The notes under the pieces were generated by a model. The model saw only the letters and a list, made by a program, of their open reading frames with translations, had not been told where the DNA came from and did not search any database. DNA of 54,019 nt from an archaeon (GTDB lineage Archaea > Thermoproteota > Nitrososphaeria > Nitrososphaerales > Nitrosopumilaceae): contig JAJRWR010000009.1 in the NCBI GenBank assembly GCA_024276695.1, forward strand, positions 1-54,019, in the 5' to 3' direction. Each line of letters opens with the position of its first letter. Position 1 is the stretch's first letter. The position numbers and the translations under genes were made by a program. Shown piece after piece: positions 24,832-31,872 of this stretch.

Positions 24832-24861
24832 AGTATTGTCAAATTCAAAGTTTTTAGATTT

Positions 24862-25239
24862 TTAAAGATCGGCAGTAATTTTTTTAATTTTGGTAATTAG
24901 TCTAATTTTAGTATTAATTGACATTTCAGGTTCCATTGTAAAATATACAATATTTCTTTTGGTGTAAATTACCATTTGTGAAACTTTTTCTCTTTCAACA
25001 TGGACATATCTTACTTTTCCAAGAGATTTATCAAATTCTTTCCTCATTGAACGTCTTTGTGCAACTTGTTTGCAGAAATGTTCTTCTTCTCTTTGAGATT
25101 TAAGATTAGTTTTTCCGGTTTTCATAATGGCTTCTCGAATGTTGCCTTTAGCATCTATGATAGCTGCAAATCTCATTTTAGTTTCCAATTTAAGAATTTT
25201 TTGTACTATATCAAGCAAATCGACTTTTTTTGCGGCCAT
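24862..25239 (-). CDS. Roadblock/profilin-like small protein, paralog B
   Basis: 125 residues. LETKMRFAAIIDAKGNIREA, EEEHFCKQVAQRRSMRK, SLGKVRYVHVEREKVSQMVI and a closing basic helix align well with paralog A (23279) and more loosely with paralog C (36926). The GKVRYVHVEREKV strand pair is the most conserved part. No catalytic residues evident; probably an adaptor or sensor domain. It heads the minus-strand pair with the gene at 24478. Confidence 0.75.
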   Translation of the reverse strand: MAAKKVDLLDIVQKILKLETKMRFAAIIDAKGNIREAIMKTGKTNLKSQREEEHFCKQVAQRRSMRKEFDKSLGKVRYVHVEREKVSQMVIYTKRNIVYFTMEPEMSINTKIRLITKIKKITADL

Positions 25240-25363
25240 ATCTAATTTGAAAAAATCATTTACTAAATATAAGCTATGAAACGTTTCAAAAAAACAAATT
25301 TTTCAAAACAGAATTAAATTTCATTATATTCACATAGAAAAAATAAAAGATTCTAGTTTAAAC

Positions 25364-25501
25364 GTGTTAGAAGAATTAGAAAAACAATCCAACCTTGAAA
25401 AAGCAAGAAAAGTGGACATATCTCAGCAGGACAAAATGCTTGTAATTATAAAAGATGCAAAAAAAATTACTAAACACGATTTCACGCCTAAAAAATACTA
25501 A
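25364..25501 (+). CDS. Possible 45-residue charged peptide
   Basis: A GTG-started frame: MLEELEKQSNLEKARKVDIS then KMLVIIKDAKKITKHDF. The frame is open from 25280 but has no earlier start. Lys/Glu balance and hydrophobic spacing look protein-like. No ribosome binding site is clear. Confidence 0.4.
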   Translation: MLEELEKQSNLEKARKVDISQQDKMLVIIKDAKKITKHDFTPKKY

Positions 25502-26122
25502 AAATATACTGAAAATAGAGAGACATCAACACGCCACAATGAGGCGGAGGGCATTTCTGAAAATTCAGGAAAAATAATAATTGAGTAAAATCTTAATAAA
25601 GTTAAAATAGAATTAAGAATTCTCAAAAAGACGGAACATCAGTTGCTATATCATAAAGGATGGCATAGCGATCAAAATACTAGAATCAAACATGAAAGAT
25701 GAAAATCAGAATTATTTTAATTTTGCACTGATTGATATAAATAAAGAAAACATCGTGGAGTATTTTGGTTTTGCTAATGATGATTATTGAATGAGATTAT
25801 CACATACCACATTCTAAAAAATATAGACAAAATATAAAAAAATTCTCACATCATCTAAAAATAAACTCAAAAGTTAGATCAACAACATCGCATATTGTCA
25901 ATAGTGAAAAAATTACGATCAAAATAAAAGGATTATTTTGTTTTAATGATTTTCTTTGCGGGGATTTTTTTCTAGTCTTTTTTATTGATGGTTTTTGTTA
26001 ATGCAAATAAGCCAGTGACAGATTGATGTATTATTTTTCTTTTTCTGTGTTAAAAAATTTCATAATCACCTTACAGTCAATTTGCTAAAAAATCTTTTAA
26101 CACATGACATGGATTTTTCTTC
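25502..26122. other. Gene-poor spacer
   Basis: About 620 AT-rich bases. A 32-codon frame from 25692 (MKDENQNYFNFALIDINKEN) and a short frame near 25945 broken by an in-frame TAG (MIFFAGIFF, stop, SFLLMVFVNANKPVTD) look like weak remnants of small genes. I see no RNA gene, repeat or clear operator, only a TATA-like stretch shortly before the VOC gene. Confidence 0.3.
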
Positions 26123-26590
26123 ATGACAAAATCAATACCGGATGGATTTCACACTGTGACTCCATCAATTGTTCTAAGCAATTCCAAAGAAGCAATAGAA
26201 TTTTACAAAAAGGCATTTGATGCAAAAGAGATCTATCAAATGGCCACACCAGATGGCAAGACAATGCATGCTATGATTCAGATTGGTGACTCTTTTGTGA
26301 TGATGAGCGATGAATTCCCACAAATGGGTACTAGTTCTCCAACTACTGTAGGTGGCACTTCAACCACTATTCACCTGTATGTAGAGGATTCAGACAATGT
26401 ATATGATCAAGCAGTGCAAGCAGGTGCCAAACCCGCAATGCCAATAATGGATGCATTTTGGGGTGACAGATGCGGAAGTGTGATTGATCCCTTTGGACAT
26501 TCATGGATGATATCAACTCGCAAGAAAGACCTATCACCTGAGGAAATACACAAGGCTGCAAAAGAATACATGTCAAAGCAACATGGGTAA
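26123..26590 (+). CDS. VOC-superfamily (PhnB-like glyoxalase fold) protein
   Basis: 155 residues. FHTVTPSIVLSNSKEAIEFYKK opens the first beta-alpha-beta-beta-beta module; GKTMHAMIQIGDSFVMMSDE and the second module ending CGSVIDPFGHSWMIST follow. This is the PhnB/YjdN subgroup of VOC proteins, which often lack a confirmed reaction; a metal site may use His52 and Glu. The C-terminal LSPEEIHKAAKEYM is typical of the subgroup. Monocistronic, cytoplasmic. Confidence 0.9.
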   Translation: MTKSIPDGFHTVTPSIVLSNSKEAIEFYKKAFDAKEIYQMATPDGKTMHAMIQIGDSFVMMSDEFPQMGTSSPTTVGGTSTTIHLYVEDSDNVYDQAVQAGAKPAMPIMDAFWGDRCGSVIDPFGHSWMISTRKKDLSPEEIHKAAKEYMSKQHG

Positions 26591-26735
26591 TCAGATATTA
26601 CATCAAGGATCTTTTGATGACATGTTGCGGTATTACAAAGAGATGTGCACTGATGATATTTCTTAGGGCCGGTTTTTGGTAAATGGCAATTTCTAAGAAA
26701 ATTTTTATCATTGACCTTCTGAGATATAATTCAAA

Positions 26736-26861
26736 ATGAGTAGAAAATTAGGATCATCAAGACAACAATCAATATTCAAATGTGAACAATGTAATTTCAC
26801 GTCTAAAAAGAATGCACATTTTATTTTACATGTTAAAGAAAAGCACGACATTGAACTGTAG
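26736..26861 (+). CDS. Single C2H2 zinc-finger protein
   Basis: 41 residues with one canonical finger: CEQC, twelve residues, H, four residues, H (FKCEQCNFTSKKNAHFILHV then KEKH). The head is Arg/Ser/Gln-rich. Such one-finger proteins occur in archaea and may bind DNA or RNA. TATA-like GATATAATTC lies 15-25 bases upstream, consistent with a leaderless message. Confidence 0.75.
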   Translation: MSRKLGSSRQQSIFKCEQCNFTSKKNAHFILHVKEKHDIEL

Positions 26862-26957
26862 TTGTGCCTGAATAACTCTAACACGTCATTAAATTCAGTT
26901 AATTCATTTTTGAACGAATCTTTTTTGACAGGAATATTCTTTTTTTCCTTTAACTTT

Positions 26958-27642
26958 CTAGTTCCACGTGGGTCTTAAAACATTGGCTCTAACTATATCC
27001 CCAGTTACTTTTTGCTCATACTCTTTTCTATGAGATATCAATTGGGACAAGTTAGAACGTTGTAGATTGATTTCATTGTCAATTTTTTGCTGAGTTTCAA
27101 TTTTCTTTTGCTCATCTGAAATGTTTTTAGTAATTTTTCTAATTCTTCATATTTATTTTTAGAAGACCATTCTTTAGGCATAATACCTGGAATTTTTTTT
27201 GGAACTTTTGATTCTACAATTGTTTTTGTATGTTTTGGTAAAATTTTCTCCGGAATGATTTCAGTATTAGTGTCAACTGTATTTTTAGAAAAGGATTGAT
27301 CTAGTTTAGAGTCCAAGTAAACTGAATCTGAATGATACAGGGATTTGTTGTGTGATAGTGCATCATAAATAGATTGTAATCGGCCCAAATCCCCATTACC
27401 AGAATCAATGAGTTTCTTAACTTTTGGGAGTAAATGGTTTTCTTCCCGAGGTTCGTCTTCAACAGAGAATGAGGAATCTAATTTATTTTCAAGATAAACA
27501 GTATCAGAGCGATATAATGGTTTATTATTTTTCAAAGATTCCAATATATGATATAATCTTCCAGCATCACCATTTCCACCATCAATAAGTGAATTTACTT
27601 TAGTAATGTCTGTGAAAGGGACAGATGTTTTAGTTCAGTCAT
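26958..27642 (-). pseudogene. Frameshifted two-repeat protein with coiled-coil tail
   Basis: The longest unbroken part is 27038-27544, but coding signal extends both ways in other frames. From the ATG at 27642: MTELK, a shift, then TSVPFTDITKVNSLIDGG. Two repeats of about 60 residues follow (LIDGGNGDAGRLYHILESL with LYRSDTVYLENKL; LIDSGNGDLGRLQSIYDAL with LYHSDSVYLDSKL). After KYEELEK another shift leads to ITKNISDEQKKIETQQK and a coiled coil ending VLRPTWN. Adding one A to each of two A runs restores about 228 codons. Either a decayed gene or indel errors. The repeat looks like a short C-terminal-type domain common in this lineage; function unknown. Confidence 0.7.
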
Positions 27643-27789
27643 TTCTACTTCTGATTAATTTTTGATAGAATCTAGTAAAAATAACTTTTCAAAAATTATT
27701 CACACAAAAATGAATTTTAGATGATTAATGTAAAGAATGGATATCTTGATCGTATAGTAAACAAGCCTAATTTGAGGCAAATTTGATGA

Positions 27790-28620
27790 CTATGCCCTGA
27801 TTCTCAATTTTTGATTCATGCCAATTACAGTGATTATAGACAGGGCAAGCATCATCATAACTAATGATCCAAACTCAGGAATAACATATGCCCCCATAAT
27901 TTTAATTTCCTTAGAATAAGGCAAAATTGGAATAATTAATTTTGATCCAGTATTAGTTTCTTCAATTTCAAAATCAGACATCTCACCATCCACCCACACA
28001 GTATTTGGATTTGTAATTAATTTTGGAGGCAAAATGATAATTAATTGTTCATTTTTAGTATCGCCTGAAATTGTAAATGTCAAAGTTTTTTCATCAGAAT
28101 TAACATGAACTGCATTTTGCAGATTAGTATCTAAAATGTATTTTATCTTAAAACCTAAACCATCATCAGATAATCCTGATGCCACACTATCAATGGTTTG
28201 AACACTGCCAGGATTTGTTGTTACATGTACTACTCCATTCATGTAAGGATGAATACTACAAAAATAGTAAAAGTCACCTTGATCATTAAATTGTCTAGTA
28301 TAAGATTTTCCTGCAGTAAAAAAGCCACTGTCAAATAGACCATCCACCTCAAAATCACCAGTTTCAATGCTTGATGCAGATACAGATGTAATCGTATGAA
28401 ATGCAGTGTCGCCATTACTCCAAGTAACTGAATCGCCAAGATATACTGTAATTTCCCCAGTTGTTACACCAGTATTTTTCTCAGACCAAAAGAAAGGAGC
28501 TCCAGGATCGGATGCACCACTAGGAATCTTTATCTCATATTCTGTTTGTGCAAAGATCTCAACAGAGACAGGGATTGTAAACAAAAATACAATTAACAAA
28601 AAAATAAACAATCTAGTCAT
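27790..28620 (-). CDS. Blue copper (plastocyanin-like) PEFG surface protein
   Basis: 276 residues. Signal peptide (about 1-25), a cupredoxin domain with type 1 copper ligands His75 (DTAFHTITS), Cys121, His124 and Met127 (FCSIHPYM), a second beta domain (about 145-240), and a C-terminal VIPEFG (about 247-251) followed by a membrane helix and basic end, the PEFG-CTERM sorting signal of ammonia-oxidising archaea. It probably carries electrons outside the membrane in the copper-based respiratory chain. Transcribed alone. Confidence 0.93.
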   Translation of the reverse strand: MTRLFIFLLIVFLFTIPVSVEIFAQTEYEIKIPSGASDPGAPFFWSEKNTGVTTGEITVYLGDSVTWSNGDTAFHTITSVSASSIETGDFEVDGLFDSGFFTAGKSYTRQFNDQGDFYYFCSIHPYMNGVVHVTTNPGSVQTIDSVASGLSDDGLGFKIKYILDTNLQNAVHVNSDEKTLTFTISGDTKNEQLIIILPPKLITNPNTVWVDGEMSDFEIEETNTGSKLIIPILPYSKEIKIMGAYVIPEFGSLVMMMLALSIITVIGMNQKLRIRA

Positions 28621-28714
28621 ACTAATTTAAATTTCAAATTAATTAAAAGAGTTTACTCTATTCAGTAGAATGCACATTTTTGTTATTTATTAATCAGAAA
28701 AAAACAATCATGAT

Positions 28715-28930
28715 ATGAAAATGGGCGCAGTTATAGCAGTTACAGGTTTAGGTATGTTTATTGTAGGATTAATTATGTTCTATTCAATTGAATTAGGTCA
28801 AACTGACCCAATATTGAGATTTATCAAAAATACAGGAACGTTTGTTGGTATTAGTGGAATGGGGGTATTTTTAGCAGGAGTTTTGTTATATTTAATTAAT
28901 AAAAATGAGCCACCAATAAAAGAACACTGA
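28715..28930 (+). CDS. Small two-helix membrane protein
   Basis: 71 residues, two hydrophobic segments: AVIAVTGLGMFIVGLIMFYS and a second around GISGMGVFLAGVLLYLI, with a short loop and a charged tail KNEPPIKEH. Divergent from the blue copper gene, with which it shares a 95-base promoter region. Function unknown. Confidence 0.72.
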   Translation: MKMGAVIAVTGLGMFIVGLIMFYSIELGQTDPILRFIKNTGTFVGISGMGVFLAGVLLYLINKNEPPIKEH

Positions 28931-28962
28931 TGTTTGAGATTAAAATAATTATTCTTGCATTC

Positions 28963-28980
28963 ATCAAGATTCATCTTGAT
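28963..28980 (+). terminator. Hairpin after the small membrane gene
   Basis: ATCAAGAT, TC, ATCTTGAT: perfect eight-base arms 33 bases after the stop codon. There is no T run directly behind it, so it may be an mRNA 3' hairpin rather than a full terminator. Confidence 0.45.
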
Positions 28981-29055
28981 ATTTGAAACAAGCAGAAACC
29001 ACACTAGGACTTGTTTGAAAACTAAATTATAGTATCACATACAAAAAAATAAGAA

Positions 29056-29478
29056 ATGTCTAAAAAATTATGGCTAGGAGGAATATATCTAAAAGATGAA
29101 GGAGGATATGAAATAATTTTAAAATCATTAAATCATTATAAAAATAGATTAAAAACACTAGAGAATAGTCCAGAGTTAAAAGATGCAGCATCGATGTTTG
29201 CATCCATTTTAAATCAACAAGCTAGTAAAACAATTCCAAAAATAAACGAAATTATAGAAAAAATCCACAGCGGTTTAGAAAATATACAAACCATGAATAA
29301 TCTTCAAGAAGAAAAACAATTTTTGGAAAAGGCACTATCATGTTACGAGTCAGATATTCACAAAGCTGAAGATATAGGTCATGAGTATTTTGTAAAATTG
29401 GTGGGAGATATGGTACAAGCAAGAAAAGATCTCAAAATCATTAAAATTGCTTTAGAGAAAATAAACGATTTTTCTTAA
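29056..29478 (+). CDS. Helical hypothetical protein
   Basis: 140 residues, nearly all helix: LKSLNHYKNRLKTLENSPEL, ASILNQQASKTIPKINEIIE and EEKQFLEKALSCYESDIHKA suggest a helical bundle or coiled coil. No membrane segment or motif. It converges with the gene ending at 29484 five bases later. Confidence 0.7.
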   Translation: MSKKLWLGGIYLKDEGGYEIILKSLNHYKNRLKTLENSPELKDAASMFASILNQQASKTIPKINEIIEKIHSGLENIQTMNNLQEEKQFLEKALSCYESDIHKAEDIGHEYFVKLVGDMVQARKDLKIIKIALEKINDFS

Positions 29479-29483
29479 TAATC

Positions 29484-29714
29484 TCATAATCCTTGCAAAT
29501 ACCAATCAAAATAGGGCATTAAGGCTCCACATTGTTTCTTTTTCTCAGATTCATCAGTAGAATCTTGGATTTTCTGAATTTTGCACTGAAGATACTCAGA
29601 GATTAATTCATTTTTAAAATGAGGTTTTATCTGATTTAAAATATCAAATAATTTTTCAGATGAAGTATTTTCAAAATCATTCAAAATTGTTTTTATTTCT
29701 TTTTCTAAAGACAT
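29484..29714 (-). CDS. Small hypothetical protein
   Basis: 76 residues, helical and acidic: MSLEKEIKTILNDFENTSSE then LNQIKPHFKNELISEYLQC and an aromatic end YFDWYLQGL. Unrecognised. It lies 33 bases downstream of the next gene on the same strand, so the three minus-strand genes from 30601 down to here may be one operon. Confidence 0.65.
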   Translation of the reverse strand: MSLEKEIKTILNDFENTSSEKLFDILNQIKPHFKNELISEYLQCKIQKIQDSTDESEKKKQCGALMPYFDWYLQGL

Positions 29715-29747
29715 GATATTGAGTTATACATCCCAGTATTATTTGAT

Positions 29748-29975
29748 TTAAATGACATCATCATCATCCCATGTTAAACGAAATTTCCCCGTGACTCTAA
29801 ACATATGGAATTTACCACCTTCTTTGAAATTAATTTTATATAATTTATGAGATACATCTTCAATTTCCAAACTAACATCATTTTTGATAGTTTGAAAAAT
29901 TATGGGATTATCGGATATTTGCTTCCATTCATCATCATCAAAATCCATGTAAAATTTTGTGTAAAGTAAGCCCAT
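29748..29975 (-). CDS. Small hypothetical beta-rich protein
   Basis: 75 residues. MGLLYTKFYMDFDDDEWKQI followed by VSLEIEDVSHKLYKINFKEG and FRVTGKFRLTWDDDDVI: alternating strands, acidic ends, no signal peptide. No family recognised. Middle gene of a possible operon with the winged-helix gene upstream (44 bases away). Confidence 0.65.
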   Translation of the reverse strand: MGLLYTKFYMDFDDDEWKQISDNPIIFQTIKNDVSLEIEDVSHKLYKINFKEGGKFHMFRVTGKFRLTWDDDDVI

Positions 29976-30019
29976 TTGATCATCATAAATTAAACCCGAA
30001 TAAATAACTAGATGAAATT

Positions 30020-30601
30020 CTATTTATTCAACGAAACTGGAGGTATGACAATTTCCAGATTACTTACAATTGTAGGAAAAATGATCTCAAAATCTTTGTC
30101 TTTTCGAACAATCTCAAAAACATGATTGATTAATTGTTGTATTGTCAAGTGTTCATCATGATATAATGTCTTTCTTGGGTTTTTTGCCGAATCTAAAAGT
30201 GTAAACCCATTATCAACATAAATTAAATTTCTTAATAGGAAATTTGCAAGAATTATCTTCTCATCAATATCTTTGTGAGAATAATCAACATCTAATTTTT
30301 TAATTTTTAATTTTAAATCATGGTATGAATTATTTGTATTTCGTTCAATTCTATGTTGTAATTTTTCTTCATAATTTTCAATGGGGACGTAAAATTTCAT
30401 ATTTCCTTTACTACTAACTGAAAGGATTTCTTTTTCCAACAAAGAATCTTTTGTTTTCTCAAAGGTTGTTTTTGCCATAAATTCAGGAACAATTTGTTTT
30501 AGTAATGCATTATGATGTAATTCTGGATTATTTTTTATTGTTTCAAGAACTATTCGTTCGCGCTCATATATTTCAGAATTAGACTCAACTTGACTTATCA
30601 T
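30020..30601 (-). CDS. Winged-helix regulator-like protein
   Basis: 193 residues. The first 75 residues give a winged helix: ERIVLETIKNNPELHHNALL, then MAKTTFEKTKDSLLEKEIL and the wing VSSKGNMKFYVPI. The remainder is helical (coiled coil around residues 80-105) with a hydrophobic end. Likely an autoregulated DNA-binding protein: a 12-bp perfect palindrome starts three bases before its ATG, with a TATATTATA box overlapping the spacer, implying a leaderless message. Confidence 0.75.
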   Translation of the reverse strand: MISQVESNSEIYERERIVLETIKNNPELHHNALLKQIVPEFMAKTTFEKTKDSLLEKEILSVSSKGNMKFYVPIENYEEKLQHRIERNTNNSYHDLKLKIKKLDVDYSHKDIDEKIILANFLLRNLIYVDNGFTLLDSAKNPRKTLYHDEHLTIQQLINHVFEIVRKDKDFEIIFPTIVSNLEIVIPPVSLNK

Positions 30602-30604
30602 ATC

Positions 30605-30634
30605 TAGGTCGACCTATAATATACAGGTCAACTA
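30605..30634 (-). promoter_or_regulatory. Promoter and palindromic operator of the winged-helix gene
   Basis: TAGGTCGACCTA (30605-30616) is a perfect palindrome; AGGTCAACTA (30625-30634) is a degenerate second copy about 20 bases away. A TATATTATA box lies between and partly within them on the minus strand. Binding here would block the promoter, so autorepression by the downstream gene product is plausible. Confidence 0.6.
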
Positions 30635-30698
30635 TTAATTAGTTATGGGCATTCTTCAAATTATTGAATTAGGCACAAAATGTCAATATCATTTGAAA

Positions 30699-30830
30699 CT
30701 AAGATTCAGGTTCGGACTTGGCAAGTTCATCAAGTTTCTTTCGGACAGCCTCAGCAACTTCTTGTTTAAGCTTATCTTCTTCCTCAACGAGTTCTTTTTT
30801 GAAACGTTTTTCCCAATATCCTTTTACCAT
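30699..30830 (-). CDS. Tiny charged helical protein
   Basis: 43 residues, MVKGYWEKRFKKELVEEEDK then QEVAEAVRKKLDELAKSEP: one long amphipathic helix of alternating Lys and Glu. It is on the minus strand, opposite a longer spurious frame. Unrecognised. 64 bases separate its stop from the divergent-side operator of the winged-helix gene. Confidence 0.6.
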   Translation of the reverse strand: MVKGYWEKRFKKELVEEEDKLKQEVAEAVRKKLDELAKSEPES

Positions 30831-31170
30831 TAGAAATCATATTATCTTTGATCAGGTTAGAAATAAGCTCTTCTAAGATTAAAGCGGTTATTTGAATAGA
30901 AAATATCATCAATTTCATCAATCTCGATTAGTGTACAATTAGAAAAGATCCTAAATTTTTAGAACGGGGATTTTAACATATTTTATAATTGTACATTGAA
31001 TAAACTAGACATTAGAGTACGACATAAAGTATTCACAGATAAATCATTCTTCAGGGTTAAATACAAATTTTGAAAGGCAAATCACCTAACACACCGTGAG
31101 TTTGGTGAGCAATCATCAAATTTCACGAATTCTTTAAACCAAAATAAAAAAAAGAGAAAACAATCACACA
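30831..31170. other. Spacer with an inverted repeat
   Basis: 340 bases without a convincing gene. The one structure is TGTACAATTA (30933-30942) with TAATTGTACA (30986-30995), ten-base arms 43 bases apart, enclosing a smaller CTAAA/TTTAG pair. Near 31100 a short CACC...GGTG hairpin occurs. I cannot assign either to a gene. Confidence 0.4.
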
Positions 31171-31584
31171 CTATTTTGTTTGTGCGAAAGGAGTTATCCA
31201 AGTTTGGATAATGTTTTTGTTTAATTCAGCAAATGCATTAACGTTGTCGTTAAATGTTTTGAAATTTTGAACAGTTGCTTCAATGGTAGTTTTTACCAAT
31301 TGGTTGTTTACTGTGCTTGCTTGAACAAATTGCTTGTTAGTATCAACGATTACAGTTTTTGCAGAGTCTGGAATTTCAGTGTTGATTCCAGCTTTCTTTG
31401 CAAATTCTTGTTGCATTGATACTGCAGCGCTAATTGTTTTTTGACAAGTTTTCATACATTCGTTTTGTAATTCTGTTGCAGATTGAAAATATTGTGGGGT
31501 TAGTTTTGAAACATTTTCAAAGTATTTCTGAACATTTTGCTTGTACATTGTGAATGCATCGCTGGTTTGAGATTGTGTACTCAT
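31171..31584 (-). CDS. Phasin-like helical protein
   Basis: 137 residues, all-helical, Gln/Asn/Thr-rich and low in charge clusters: DAFTMYKQNVQKYFENVSKL, then ELQNECMKTCQKTISAAVSM and QNFKTFNDNVNAFAELNKNI. Size, aromatic spacing and helix pattern resemble phasins, which coat polyhydroxyalkanoate granules. No polymer synthase gene is in the window, so granule function is inference. Upstream lies an unusually dense set of repeats (31620-31742), so it is probably under tight control. Confidence 0.65.
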   Translation of the reverse strand: MSTQSQTSDAFTMYKQNVQKYFENVSKLTPQYFQSATELQNECMKTCQKTISAAVSMQQEFAKKAGINTEIPDSAKTVIVDTNKQFVQASTVNNQLVKTTIEATVQNFKTFNDNVNAFAELNKNIIQTWITPFAQTK

Positions 31585-31619
31585 GTTACGAGGATATCTA
31601 TTGGGGCTATATAACTATT

Positions 31620-31742
31620 GGTAATGAATGGTAATGAATGTCAATTAGTGGTAAATAATGAGTGATTTTGATTGTTTCAGGCGTAAACAATATTGTTTGT
31701 TCAAATGAACAAATAGAACTTTTGTTTGTTCAAATGAACAAA
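31620..31742 (-). promoter_or_regulatory. Operator array upstream of the phasin-like gene
   Basis: Nearest the gene, GGTAATGAAT occurs twice in tandem (31620-31629, 31630-31639), just upstream of a TTATATAG box on the minus strand. Further up are AAACAATATTGTTT (31685-31698, perfect palindrome) and two copies, 29 bases apart, of a 21-base repeat that contains TTTGTTCA-AA-TGAACAAA (31696-31713 and 31725-31742). Direct and inverted repeats at this density suggest cooperative binding by a regulator. Confidence 0.65.
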
Positions 31743-31872
31743 CATTTTGTAATTCAAATTATTAAAAAAATGAGAAAAAAATGCGAAAATTCATCCAAAT
31801 CAAGCCATCTTTTGATCTTATTGATCATCTAGTTACCGTCTGTTTATCCTCACAAACGAGGGAGTTCTATTT

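Noticed and set aside
30900-31130. C/D-box guide RNA (TGATGA-like box near 31105, minus strand)
   Set aside because: No second box pair at the correct spacing and no clear D box.
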